A DNA stretch of 64,000 bases from an uncultured Alphaproteobacteria bacterium (GCA_902611605.1 CACMAH010000006.1:25103-89102), one strand, 5' to 3'. Shown: positions 1 to 8,065, numbered from the stretch's first letter. The notes: generated by a model not told the origin, from the letters alone. Program-made: numbers and translations.

Positions 1-866
1 AACACAATAGATCCACCAAATATGTACGAAATAAAAAATTGTTCTTTAAAAAATAAGATAATCCAAATTAAAGATAAAACTGGTGTAAAAAAAACTAAAA
101 TTGCAGAATTAGTAACTGATATTGATTTTAGAGCCTTAAGCCAAAAAATGTAAGATACTCCATTGATAAATATTCCATTTATTATAATTGGTAATAATTC
201 TTTTTTGCTTGGCAATTGAAAAGTAGAAAAAAATCCTAAAGCTAATGTTGAAGTAATTGTTCCACCAACGAATATGAGAAATGAAAATTGAAAAACCTCA
301 ACTTCAGATTTTTTACTTAAAATTGAAAATAAAGCAAAACAAAATGCGCCAAGCAAAACTGAAAGACTTACATTTATTCCAGTAAACCTTATTTGATTAA
401 TATCACCTGTTGTTATAATGATTAATATTCCCGTAAATCCAAAAAATACAGCTATAATTTTAAAAGGATCTAATTTTTCTTTCATGAATATTGAACCTAA
501 TAAAATCATTTGTAATGGCCATGAGTATTGAAGGATTAGTACTTCAATACTGTTCCCCTCATAATATCCATAATACAAAAATAAATAGTATAATGCACAA
601 CCAAGTGACCCTAAAAATAAATTATACAAATAATAATTATTTTTTAGTGGCGCATCGAATTTTAGTCCTTTTGAAAGATATAATATTAATCCCAAACAAA
701 ATAAAGAAATTATATTCGACCAAAAAAGTAGTTGATAAAAATCTAAAGTTATCTGCCCAAACCTTGATATTACTGGAATAAAGCTCCATGCGAATATGCA
801 GAAAAAAGCATAAATATAGCCAACTTTATTTTTTTTTATATTCAAAAAATTATTCTTACTTTTCAT
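1..866 (-). CDS. EamA/DMT-family membrane transporter, partial
   Basis: The gene reads leftwards from an ATG at 866 and its C-terminal end lies beyond base 1, so only about 288 residues are visible. The translation is a run of hydrophobic helices in two similar halves, as in EamA (drug/metabolite transporter) proteins, with a short basic N-terminus (MKSKNNF) before the first helix. A typical family signature is seen in the first half, where an LQYSWPL segment is followed by a conserved MKEKLDPFK turn. EamA proteins move small metabolites or amino acids across the inner membrane; the substrate cannot be inferred. There is no clear Shine-Dalgarno sequence before the ATG. A terminator-like structure lies about 250 bases upstream on the same strand and might control it. 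Confidence 0.85.
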   Translation of the reverse strand, partial: MKSKNNFLNIKKNKVGYIYAFFCIFAWSFIPVISRFGQITLDFYQLLFWSNIISLFCLGLILYLSKGLKFDAPLKNNYYLYNLFLGSLGCALYYLFLYYGYYEGNSIEVLILQYSWPLQMILLGSIFMKEKLDPFKIIAVFFGFTGILIIITTGDINQIRFTGINVSLSVLLGAFCFALFSILSKKSEVEVFQFSFLIFVGGTITSTLALGFFSTFQLPSKKELLPIIINGIFINGVSYIFWLKALKSISVTNSAILVFFTPVLSLIWIILFFKEQFFISYIFGGSIV

Positions 867-1110
867 TGATTTTCTATTAAATAATTCTTTAAATAAGTAA
901 ATACATAAATTTTTGATACAAAATACAATTTATCCCTTCAAAGCTGAATAGTTTAAAAATTTTATTAATGTTAGAGGAGTAAATATAAAGATTTCCATAA
1001 TTATGAGAAAAATTAATTTAAATAAATGATCAAAAGTATCATAGGAACTTTTTTAAAGTATCCCATCAAAACTAAAGACTTGAAATACTTATCTGTTTTT
1101 TAGTTAAAAA

Positions 1111-1153
1111 TTTTAAGAAAAAAAAGAAGCCCCGTTGATCAAATGGAGCTTCT
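1111..1153 (-). terminator. Intrinsic terminator on the minus strand
   Basis: Read on the minus strand, a 9-bp stem (arms 1145-1153 and 1125-1133) with an 11-base loop is followed by eight consecutive T. One pair is a U-G wobble on the minus strand but a C-A mismatch on the plus strand, which supports leftward transcription. No annotated minus-strand gene lies upstream, so it must end either a small RNA or a leader transcript reading toward the EamA gene. Confidence 0.7.
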
Positions 1154-1213
1154 ATTAGCAAGTTGGAGGAAAGCAGACATACCTTTTACAAACAGGGCTG
1201 AGCTTTCAACCAT
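1118..1213 (-). ncRNA. Candidate small RNA or attenuator leader
   Basis: On the minus strand, bases 1198-1188 (AGCCCTGTTTG) can pair with 1138-1129 (CAACGGGGCT), again using a G-U pair that exists only on this strand. That helix would compete with the terminator stem at 1125-1153. Between the arms is a C/U-rich unpaired segment (CTTTCCTCC) that looks like an anti-Shine-Dalgarno seed. A 24-codon ORF (1213 down to 1139, starting MVESSALFVKG) ends inside the terminator loop. The region could be a trans-acting small RNA, or a leader controlling the EamA gene. No known RNA family was recognised. Confidence 0.35.
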
Positions 1214-1272
1214 ATTTATTCTTGCAAATTTAATACCATTATTGTCTATTTTTTATAAAGTAAGGATTTAAA

Positions 1273-2334
1273 ATGACAGAAAACAAACTTTCAATAGAAA
1301 AATTGAAAAACCTTCAATGGAAAATAATGCAAGACGTATCAGCTTCTGCGCTAATTCCTCTTATGAGGATTGGAGACGAGCTGGGACTATTTATCGTATT
1401 AGGTAAGCAAGGACCCTGTACAGAAAGTGAGTTTTCCAATTTTGCAAAAATTGACCAAAGATATGCTAAAGAATGGCTGCTAGCAATGTGTGCTGCAGGC
1501 TATGTATCGCATAGCGATGAAGTCTCAAAATTTTATATGTCAGAAGAACAAAAAGCAGTTTTTTCATTTGAAGAAAGTTCGGCTTTTATGTTGGGGGCAT
1601 TCGATATTTTAAGTGGTAATATTCATAATATTGAGAAAGTAAAAAAGGCTTTTAAAACTGGTCAAGGTGTTAATTATGATGATTCTCATCCTTGTATTTT
1701 CTCAGGTACAGCAAGATTTTTTAGGCCTTCATATTCTTTAAATTTACTAAAAAAGTGGATTCCAGCTATACCTGATGTAGAAAGAAAACTAAAAAATGGA
1801 TGTAATTTTGCTGATATCGGTTGCGGATTTGGCATCTCTTCTATGATGATTGCTGATGCTTTTCAAAATTCTAAAATCTTTGGTTTTGATATGCATAAAC
1901 CCTCAATTAAAATTGCAATTAAAGATGCAAAAAAACAGAATTTGAATAATGCCAAATTTGAAGTAGCTGATGCTGAAAGTTATTGTGGGAAATATGATGT
2001 TATCACATTTTTTGATTGTTTACATGATATGGGAGATCCCTTAGCAGCATCAAAATACGCATTCAATCATTTAAATGAAGATGGAACATTGATTTTAATA
2101 GAACCATCTGCATCAGACTCACCAAAGGAGAACTTTAATACAATTGGCCAAATGTATTATTCATTCTCTACAATGGGATGTATTCCCACATCTAAATCAC
2201 AAAAAAAAGGATTAGCACTGGGAGCACAAGCAGGACCAAAGAAGTTAATTAAAATTTTAGAAGAATCTGGATTTAGTAAGTGTGAAATAGTAAAAAAGAA
2301 TGCAACAAATATGATAATAACAGCAAAAAAGTAA
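1273..2334 (+). CDS. SAM-dependent methyltransferase, Rv2258c-like
   Basis: A protein of 353 residues. The N-terminal part (about 20-95) resembles the winged-helix dimerisation domain found in small-molecule methyltransferases. The C-terminal part is a class I Rossmann methyltransferase with the SAM-binding motif DIGCGFG at residues 181-187 and an acidic FGFDMH segment at the end of strand 2. Length and layout match the Mycobacterium Rv2258c-type family, whose substrate is unknown. An AAGGA ribosome-binding site sits 6 bases before the ATG. The gene stands alone, divergent from the EamA transporter, so neighbours give no clue to the substrate. Confidence 0.85.
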   Translation: MTENKLSIEKLKNLQWKIMQDVSASALIPLMRIGDELGLFIVLGKQGPCTESEFSNFAKIDQRYAKEWLLAMCAAGYVSHSDEVSKFYMSEEQKAVFSFEESSAFMLGAFDILSGNIHNIEKVKKAFKTGQGVNYDDSHPCIFSGTARFFRPSYSLNLLKKWIPAIPDVERKLKNGCNFADIGCGFGISSMMIADAFQNSKIFGFDMHKPSIKIAIKDAKKQNLNNAKFEVADAESYCGKYDVITFFDCLHDMGDPLAASKYAFNHLNEDGTLILIEPSASDSPKENFNTIGQMYYSFSTMGCIPTSKSQKKGLALGAQAGPKKLIKILEESGFSKCEIVKKNATNMIITAKK

Positions 2335-2511
2335 AATTCGTTCATATAAACAAATAAAAAAGAAATAATTCAAAACTTTCTACTAATTAGTTTAATTTAA
2401 AATTATATCACTGGTTATAAACAAATCAGCTTTGTAAAACCTCAATTTCTTTGTTTAAAACAAACATGGTAAATTTAAAATTTTATTAATTATAATAATC
2501 TTTTTAATTTG

Positions 2512-2931
2512 CTATTTAAAGATTTCCTGATGTATCTCAACTACGTTGCCTTCAGGGTCCTGAAAAAAAATCTGATGCCATTCTTTTGAAAAAGTACAAC
2601 CATAATCTGCATAATTTATGTTATTTTTTTTTAAAATCTTTTTTACGTATTCAATATTGTCGGTTCTAAATGCAATATGTCCCTTTTCAACAGGATTTAA
2701 AAATTGTTTATTTTTTGCAGCAACACCTAAATCTTTTTCTGCTAAATGCATCTGTACGTTACCATCGCTTACAAACTTAATTGTACCTTCATAACCTTCA
2801 TTTCCAGAAGATTTTGTTCTTTTAAAATTATCTTGTGGTAAGGATTTTAATCCTAAAATATTTTGGTAAAAATCATTTAATTCATCCACATTTTTTGAAA
2901 CTAAATTAACATGATGAAACTTTAAATTCAT
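2512..2931 (-). CDS. VOC (glyoxalase/dioxygenase-like) family protein
   Basis: A protein of 139 residues forming a single vicinal-oxygen-chelate module. Candidate metal ligands are His6 or His7 near the N-terminus, His85 (KGHIAF) and Glu132 (VEIHQ), in the expected spacing for the two beta-alpha-beta-beta-beta repeats. The DPEGN turn before the last strand is typical. The VOC family includes glyoxalase I, extradiol dioxygenases and resistance proteins, and the sequence does not decide between them. GGAG precedes the ATG at good spacing. It is divergent from the cupin gene at 3085. Confidence 0.85.
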   Translation of the reverse strand: MNLKFHHVNLVSKNVDELNDFYQNILGLKSLPQDNFKRTKSSGNEGYEGTIKFVSDGNVQMHLAEKDLGVAAKNKQFLNPVEKGHIAFRTDNIEYVKKILKKNNINYADYGCTFSKEWHQIFFQDPEGNVVEIHQEIFK

Positions 2932-3060
2932 TATTTACTCCAATCATTAAATACACAAAATTAATTTACAAAATACCTAATTTTATTTTTTTTTATACTA
3001 AAATATTTTCATTTTACTTGAAAAATAAAAGGATAAATGTAACGATATTTCATAATCCAT

Positions 3061-3066
3061 TATAAT
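3061..3066 (+). promoter_or_regulatory. Probable -10 box for the cupin gene
   Basis: A perfect TATAAT lies 19 bases before the first ATG of the cupin gene, with AAAAGGA as ribosome-binding site between them. No good -35 hexamer is seen at 16-18 bases upstream, so only the -10 element is supported. Confidence 0.35.
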
Positions 3067-3084
3067 TTAACAATAAAAGGAATA

Positions 3085-3456
3085 ATGATGCCAAATTTAT
3101 TTGTAAAATCTTTTAAAGATGCTGATGAAGTTAAAACTCCGGATAAAACTCATGCAGCAGTGGTTAAGCTCGGTAATGTAAATGCTACAAAAGTAGTCCT
3201 TCAACCAGGCTGGAAATGGTCTGAATGCGTAAAACCAGTCGTGGGAGGAGATAGTTGTCAAGCTGGCCATGTTGGAGTAATAATTCAAGGATCAATGAAA
3301 TGTACGCATGATGATGGATCAGAAATAGTTGCATCATCTGGAGATGCCTATTATTTTGCTCCTGGACATGATGGATGGGTTTTGGGAGATGAACCTGTTA
3401 TTATGTATGAATTTGCAGAAACTGGGAAAGATTTTGGGCCTTGGAAAAAAGCCTGA
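3085..3456 (+). CDS. Small cupin-domain protein
   Basis: A single-cupin protein of 123 residues. The pattern GHVGVIIQGSMKC followed by GDAYYFAPGHDGW matches the two cupin motifs, with only one histidine in the first motif, so metal binding may be weak or altered. Two adjacent ATG codons (3085 and 3088) follow AAAAGGA at 3075-3081; the second has slightly better spacing. Cupins of this size are often sugar-binding, sensory or simple oxygenase or isomerase proteins; no substrate is evident. It is followed by a small lipoprotein gene 62 bases downstream. Confidence 0.8.
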   Translation: MMPNLFVKSFKDADEVKTPDKTHAAVVKLGNVNATKVVLQPGWKWSECVKPVVGGDSCQAGHVGVIIQGSMKCTHDDGSEIVASSGDAYYFAPGHDGWVLGDEPVIMYEFAETGKDFGPWKKA

Positions 3457-3518
3457 CGTTTAAATCGTAAATAAAAATTTTCTTTTAATATATAGAAATT
3501 AAGGAATGTTAATTTAAA

Positions 3519-3713
3519 ATGAAAAAATTGTTTATATTACCTACATTATTACTTGTTTTAACATCTTGCCAGGCCAAATATCTAACATCTGAAGGTGAAA
3601 GACTAGTTAAAAATGTTGCAGCAGGTTGTGTATTTGGTGAAATATTTTTTGAAGATTGCAAAGCAGGTGCAGCAGTTACTGGAGCTGCAACAATTATAGA
3701 TGGTCAGAATTAA
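3519..3713 (+). CDS. Small lipoprotein of unknown function
   Basis: A precursor of 64 residues with a lysine-rich start, a hydrophobic stretch and the lipobox LTSC, so Cys17 would be lipidated and the mature protein is about 48 residues. Two further cysteines (residues 37 and 47) could form a disulfide in the periplasm. The C-terminal half is rich in Gly and Ala (KAGAAVTGAATI), like a glycine-zipper segment. AAGGA lies 11 bases upstream of the ATG. Its last 20 bases overlap the convergent methyltransferase gene. Confidence 0.65.
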   Translation: MKKLFILPTLLLVLTSCQAKYLTSEGERLVKNVAAGCVFGEIFFEDCKAGAAVTGAATIIDGQN

Positions 3714-4338
3714 TTGCTTTCCTAAAAATAGCAATTATTGTTTTGTCCTTAAGTTTTTCTTGTTTATTTATCTTCCCATAGATATTAACTTTGTGAAAAG
3801 TTAAACTCTCAATCTTTTTTGCTAAATTTTCAATTGCTTTTTTAAATCCATTTTTAAAAAAAACTTCTTCATGAATAGTAATCACAAATAGTCCCCCAGG
3901 TTTGACAATTCTTAATAATTCTCCAAAAACATTGGGTCCCAAGTGACCATGTGTAAATGTACCAGCGCTTAAAATTGCTCCGTATATATCATTAGCAATT
4001 TTTAGCTTCTGATTTAAATCAGCAACTATAATTTTTTCATAATTTTTTTTTTGTTCTGCTTGATCCAGCATTTCTTTAGAAATATCAATTGCGTGTATTT
4101 TTGATGATGAATATTTCTTCAAATATTTGGAAATTAAACCAGTTCCAGCTCCAACATCAAGTATTGGACTATCACCTTTTCTAGAATATTTTAAAAAATA
4201 TTTAACAACATTTTGAGGTGATTTATAATTATTTTTATGTGCAAAATCTCTATCGTAGTCCTTAGACCATGCTTTATATAAATTAATTGTATCTTCTACT
4301 GAACCAAGTGAATATGCATCTTGTAATTTTTTACTCAT
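3694..4338 (-). CDS. Class I SAM-dependent methyltransferase
   Basis: A protein of 214 residues with the SAM motif ILDVGAGTG at 59-67, an acidic HAIDIS after strand 2, and the GGLFVITIHE segment of a typical methyltransferase core. It resembles Methyltransf_25/11 small-molecule methyltransferases often annotated as UbiE-like, but nothing ties it to quinone synthesis. It overlaps the small lipoprotein gene tail to tail by 20 bases. A small-molecule substrate is likely but unidentified. Confidence 0.8.
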   Translation of the reverse strand: MSKKLQDAYSLGSVEDTINLYKAWSKDYDRDFAHKNNYKSPQNVVKYFLKYSRKGDSPILDVGAGTGLISKYLKKYSSSKIHAIDISKEMLDQAEQKKNYEKIIVADLNQKLKIANDIYGAILSAGTFTHGHLGPNVFGELLRIVKPGGLFVITIHEEVFFKNGFKKAIENLAKKIESLTFHKVNIYGKINKQEKLKDKTIIAIFRKAINSDHL

Positions 4339-4457
4339 TTTTAAAGGTAAACTATGTTGTAGTTAGTAATTAAAAAAATAAAATAAGAATATCTATTTTT
4401 AAAATAATATATTAATATAATCAAATAATTTGAAATAGTTCTGCAGCTATTGATCTG

Positions 4458-5612
4458 ATGATGATTAAACAAGAATTAAAATCGGTATTAAAAGGGATTG
4501 ATCAGTCAAATGGACTGCCAAATAGAAACTATACTGACAACATTCAGTATAATATAGAGAAAAAATTATTAATTTTTGACCAATGGGCCGGTGTCGCTGT
4601 ATCAGAGGATATTCCAAATGTTGGAGATGCTATACCAATTACTTTTGTAGGAGTTCCCCTTCTTCTTTTAAGAAACGAAAAAAGAGAACTAAAAGTTTTT
4701 CTAAATGTATGTAGACATCGTGGTATGATATTAATAAATAAACCAAAAAATGTTAGTGGTGCTATAAGATGCCCATATCATAGTTGGTGCTATTCTAAAA
4801 ATGGAAATTTAATTAGTACACCACACGTTGGTGGACCAGGAAAGAATATACATAAAGGAATTAATAAGGAAAAATTAGGTCTATTAGAAATTAAAAGTCA
4901 TATCTGGCAAAATATAATTTGGATTAATATTAATGGAAATGCTCCTGCTTTTGAGAATTATATGACAGATGCAATGAAACGATGGTCTGATTTTAATCAG
5001 GAACAATTTCATGGTGGAGAAGATAGTAAATTTCAACTAAAAGTAAAATGTAATTGGAAGTTAGCAGTTGAAAACTATTGTGAAAGTTATCATCTGCCAT
5101 GGGTTCACCCTGACCTAAATTCTTATTCAAGATTACAAGATCATTACAATATAGAAAATCCAGGATATTACTCTGGGCAAGGGACTTTACTTTATAAACA
5201 AATAAAAGGTCCAAAAAATGTTAAATTTCCAAATTTTAAAAATTTATCAGAAAAATGGAAAAAATCTGCAGAATATTTGGCTATTTATCCAAATGTCTTA
5301 TTAGGTGTTCATAAAGATCATACTTATTCAATAATTTTAATTCCTAAAGGACCAAATAAGACCATAGAAAAAGTTGATATATATTACTCAAAGAAAATTA
5401 CTGATACCAATCTCAGAAAAAGAAATACAAAACAATGGAAAAAAGTATTTAAAGAAGATATCTCTGTAGTGGAAGGCATGCAAAAAGGAAGAAAAGGCAT
5501 TCATTTTGATGGAGGAAAATTTTCACCAGTTATGGATGGGCCAACTCATTGTTTTCACAAGTGGGTTGCTTCAAATTTATTAACTGAAGAAAATAATCTA
5601 CATGAAAAATAG
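4458..5612 (+). CDS. Rieske-type ring-hydroxylating oxygenase alpha subunit
   Basis: A protein of 384 residues. The Rieske [2Fe-2S] site is Cys85-x-His87 and Cys105-x2-His108 (CRHRG and CPYHSW). The mononuclear-iron site is seen in ENYCESYH at 205-212 plus His217 (WVHPD). This is the standard order for an alpha subunit of aromatic-ring or quaternary-amine oxygenases; glycine-betaine demethylases share it. No ferredoxin or reductase gene is adjacent, so an electron donor must come from elsewhere. Two ATGs (4458 and 4461) are possible and neither has a strong ribosome-binding site. A small gene overlaps its 3' end by 11 bases. Confidence 0.9.
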   Translation: MMIKQELKSVLKGIDQSNGLPNRNYTDNIQYNIEKKLLIFDQWAGVAVSEDIPNVGDAIPITFVGVPLLLLRNEKRELKVFLNVCRHRGMILINKPKNVSGAIRCPYHSWCYSKNGNLISTPHVGGPGKNIHKGINKEKLGLLEIKSHIWQNIIWININGNAPAFENYMTDAMKRWSDFNQEQFHGGEDSKFQLKVKCNWKLAVENYCESYHLPWVHPDLNSYSRLQDHYNIENPGYYSGQGTLLYKQIKGPKNVKFPNFKNLSEKWKKSAEYLAIYPNVLLGVHKDHTYSIILIPKGPNKTIEKVDIYYSKKITDTNLRKRNTKQWKKVFKEDISVVEGMQKGRKGIHFDGGKFSPVMDGPTHCFHKWVASNLLTEENNLHEK

Positions 5613-5820
5613 TAGAATAAATAAAAAAATTGCACTATATTTTAAGAAAAGAAGATATAACTACCTAGTAAAAATATTCGTAAGAAAATCAAAAAAAACT
5701 AAAGATTTAGACAATGCTTGTTTTTTAGCTACACAGGCATACGTCTTGTCACTCGAGAGCAATAATCCTTTATCAAAAGGTTTATTAAATTTTTTAAAAA
5801 AATATAATAGAGAGAATTAA
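5602..5820 (+). CDS. Small basic protein coupled to the Rieske oxygenase
   Basis: A protein of 72 residues whose ATG lies inside the last codons of the Rieske oxygenase gene, so it is probably translated by coupling. It is lysine- and arginine-rich at the N-terminus and then helical (DNACFLATQAYVLSLESN), with one cysteine. No signal peptide or membrane segment is visible. I do not recognise a family. Its position suggests a role with the oxygenase, but that rests on gene order alone. Confidence 0.6.
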   Translation: MKNSRINKKIALYFKKRRYNYLVKIFVRKSKKTKDLDNACFLATQAYVLSLESNNPLSKGLLNFLKKYNREN

Positions 5821-5851
5821 TCTATAGAATTAGAAAAAATTATAGTTTGAA

Positions 5852-6814
5852 ATGGAATTAACTAAAAATAAAATAACTGAAATAGCTAAAGATGTAATTG
5901 AAGTTGAATCAAACGCATTAAAAACTTTATCAGAAAATTTACCAAGTTGTTTCGAAAAATTTATTAATTCAGTATATAACTGTTCAGGTCGATTAGTTAT
6001 TTCTGGGATTGGCAAATCAGGTCATATTGCAAAAAAAATTTCTGCTACGTTTGCTAGCACTGGTACTCCTTCTTATTTCATTCACGCTGCAGAGGCAAGC
6101 CATGGAGACTTAGGAATGATAATGGAAGGTGATATTTGTATACTTATTTCTAATTCAGGCGAGACAATAGAGTTGAAAGACATATTAAATCATCTAAAGA
6201 GATTCTCTATACCTTTTGCCGTGATTTCGTCAAATCCTGAAAGTACATTAATGAAATCTGCTAATTTCCCACTAAATCTGCCATCTCAACCGGAAGTTTG
6301 CCCAATTGGTATGGCTCCTACTACATCTACAACCATGATGCTAGCTCTTGGAGATGCAATTGCGGTTAGTTTAATGCATAAAAGAAATTTTGATGTGAAT
6401 CAATTTAAGGTATTTCATCCTGGAGGAAAATTAGGAACACAAATGTTAAAAATTAAGGATTTAATGCATGGTAAAAATAAAATACCCACTGTAACTCCAG
6501 AAATGACTATGCAAGAATCCTTGCTAAAAATGACATCTAAAGGCTTTGGGTATGCAGTTGTAGTCAAAGAGAATAAAGTTAAGGGTGTAATATCAGATGG
6601 AGATTTAAGAAGGAATATTAATCAATTATTTGACAAAAAAGCTGGTCAAATTGCTACAAAAAATCCAATTACTGTTAAAGAAGACATATTTGTTGCTGAA
6701 GCAATTAAGATAATGAATGATAATAAAATTGGTGTACTTGTAATAACGAATAATAAAAATGAACCAATAGGTATAACGCATATACAAGACTTACTAAAAG
6801 CTGGAGCAGTATAA
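5852..6814 (+). CDS. kdsD: Arabinose-5-phosphate isomerase (KpsF/GutQ family)
   Basis: A protein of 320 residues. A SIS sugar-isomerase domain covers about 45-175, with SGIGKSGHIAKKI and the AEASHGDLGM segment typical of D-arabinose-5-phosphate isomerase. Two CBS domains follow from about 205 to the end. The enzyme converts ribulose-5-phosphate to arabinose-5-phosphate, the first step toward the Kdo sugar of lipopolysaccharide. Length fits the family (about 320-330). kdsA, kdsB or kdsC are not nearby. It starts 31 bases after the small gene at 5602-5820. Confidence 0.93.
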   Translation: MELTKNKITEIAKDVIEVESNALKTLSENLPSCFEKFINSVYNCSGRLVISGIGKSGHIAKKISATFASTGTPSYFIHAAEASHGDLGMIMEGDICILISNSGETIELKDILNHLKRFSIPFAVISSNPESTLMKSANFPLNLPSQPEVCPIGMAPTTSTTMMLALGDAIAVSLMHKRNFDVNQFKVFHPGGKLGTQMLKIKDLMHGKNKIPTVTPEMTMQESLLKMTSKGFGYAVVVKENKVKGVISDGDLRRNINQLFDKKAGQIATKNPITVKEDIFVAEAIKIMNDNKIGVLVITNNKNEPIGITHIQDLLKAGAV

Positions 6815-6825
6815 ATTTTATTATA

Positions 6826-6863
6826 AAATTGAAGAGCCAGCAATACAATTGCATTACTGGCTC
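6826..6863 (-). terminator. Strong hairpin in the kdsD-phyH gap
   Basis: Arms GAGCCAG (6834-6840) and CTGGCTC (6857-6863) extend inward to about 12 bp. Two inner positions pair as G-U only on the minus strand and are C-A mismatches on the plus strand, favouring leftward transcription. On that strand the stem is followed by a modest T-rich tail. It would end a transcript coming from the phyH side and may also block read-through from kdsD. Confidence 0.5.
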
Positions 6864-6877
6864 AGAAGGGAGAATAG

Positions 6878-6982
6878 ATGTCAAGGTATGATAATGTGAA
6901 ACCTCCATCTTCTTCTCACAGAATTTATAGCAAAATTTATGCCAATATATTAAAATTTAGAAATTTGATAGCTTATCAATAA
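6878..6982 (+). CDS. Candidate 34-residue small protein
   Basis: A short ORF starting MSRYDNVKPPSSSH and ending at TAA. It is preceded by a very good ribosome-binding site (AAGGGAG, 5 bases before the ATG), which is rare in this AT-rich sequence. The product is basic and polar with no signal peptide. The ORF lies in a hairpin-rich gap between kdsD and the phyH-like gene, so the same bases may instead act as RNA. I do not recognise the protein; the ribosome-binding site is the main support. Confidence 0.4.
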   Translation: MSRYDNVKPPSSSHRIYSKIYANILKFRNLIAYQ

Positions 6983-7000
6983 CTATAAAGTTATTCTGTG

Positions 7001-7033
7001 GTCAAAGAAAAGCTTTCTATAAAGAAAGCTTTT
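7001..7033 (-). terminator. Probable terminator of the PhyH gene
   Basis: A perfect 10-bp stem (arms 7024-7033 and 7008-7017, loop of 6) is followed on the minus strand by TCTTTG and lies about 75 bases after the phyH-like stop codon. The paired run supplies four T at the end of the second arm. On the plus strand it is equally stable but followed by CCTCC, so leftward termination is preferred. Confidence 0.5.
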
Positions 7034-7106
7034 CCTCCAACTTGCTTATACCTATAATTGGTACATAATATAAAACGACCTGAAATAAAAAATATTAGAA
7101 ATAAAT

Positions 7107-8027
7107 TTATTTATTTTTTACATTTTCAGTCAAAGGTATAGATGAAGTTAAACAAGAGTATCCTAATCCCCTATGAGCACTAGGATTTTCTCCAGAAAAT
7201 CTGTGATCCATAGGTTCTGAATATGGTTGAAAACGAGTATCGCAAGATAACCTTATTTTACCAGTTGTAGTATTGTTATCAAAAGAACCATGAACCGTAA
7301 ACATGCCAAAAATCAAACAATCACCTGGTTCAAAATCACTAGTTAAAAAAAATGATTTTTTTCTAAAAACCAAATCAAGGGTGTTTTCTAAAATATGTCC
7401 TGGTTTGTTTTGGTTCAGATCAATATCATGATCTAAAAAATTTTCTTTTATATCTTGCCAATTATGTGAGTTTTTTAATATAAATAGTGTACCCTCATTT
7501 TTTTTTATACTACTTAATGGTGTCCAACAGGATAATAATTTATCTGTACCCCTATTCATATAAGGATGATCAATATGTAAAGGGCTAGCTTTTCCTTTTA
7601 TCACTGCTCGTAGCCAAGCAAAGGAAAAATGAGCAACTTTTTCCTTGAAAATATTTTCAAACAAATTGGTTATCTCTTTTCCATTAATTACTTTTCGAAG
7701 TTGATTTGATTCACTTATTTTTTGCCAAAATTTTCCTAATTCAAATTTAGTTGGATAAATTTTTCTACGAAAAGATAAACCTGAAAAAATACCGTTATAA
7801 TAAGGATCCTTTACTTCACCTACTTTATGTAGGTGTTTTAAAATAAAATCCTTAGCATTTTTTATATCTTCTTTACTGTATATATTTCGAATAAATAAAT
7901 AACCATCTTTTAATAAATTATGTTTTAAATCATCCGACATTTTACTAACATTTAATTCTTTAATAAGATAATTTGGAATTAATTGCTTATTAATAGAGTA
8001 AGAACTTATGGTTTTGGTCAAAATCAA
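7107..8027 (-). CDS. Phytanoyl-CoA dioxygenase (PhyH) family protein
   Basis: A protein of 306 residues. It carries the Fe(II)/2-oxoglutarate triad: His151-x-Asp153 (HIDH), His246 (VHGSFDN) and Arg259 (KIRLSCDTRF) for 2-oxoglutarate. The double-stranded beta-helix core spans about 130-270. PhyH-family enzymes hydroxylate varied small molecules, and the substrate here is unknown. The start is uncertain: a TTG at 8027 directly abuts AAAGG, while a second TTG at 8021 has normal spacing. It lies just downstream of an MmgE/PrpD gene on the same strand, so the two may be co-transcribed. Confidence 0.85.
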   Translation of the reverse strand: MILTKTISSYSINKQLIPNYLIKELNVSKMSDDLKHNLLKDGYLFIRNIYSKEDIKNAKDFILKHLHKVGEVKDPYYNGIFSGLSFRRKIYPTKFELGKFWQKISESNQLRKVINGKEITNLFENIFKEKVAHFSFAWLRAVIKGKASPLHIDHPYMNRGTDKLLSCWTPLSSIKKNEGTLFILKNSHNWQDIKENFLDHDIDLNQNKPGHILENTLDLVFRKKSFFLTSDFEPGDCLIFGMFTVHGSFDNNTTTGKIRLSCDTRFQPYSEPMDHRFSGENPSAHRGLGYSCLTSSIPLTENVKNK

Positions 8028-8065
8028 CCTTTCAAATATTACAAATAAGTATTTTAAAGATTAAT

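Larger units (their letters stand above)
867..1272. other. 406-base gap between divergent genes, partly structured
   Basis: This is the longest gene-free stretch in the window. It lies between the leftward EamA gene and the rightward methyltransferase. Bases 1111-1213 contain the terminator and candidate small RNA or leader described separately. The remainder (867-1110 and 1214-1272) is very AT-rich, and I see no convincing coding sequence there. An AAGGA ribosome-binding site at 1262-1266 serves the gene at 1273. Confidence 0.6.

Noticed and set aside
491..781. A 96-residue plus-strand ORF
   Set aside because: It lies antisense to the EamA transporter, which has clear family features.
1125..1200. 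A plus-strand signal-recognition-particle RNA, because GGAGGAAAGCAG resembles the 4.5S RNA tip
   Set aside because: Key stem pairs become C-A mismatches on the plus strand while both helices are fully paired on the minus strand, and the third pair of the apical stem is missing.
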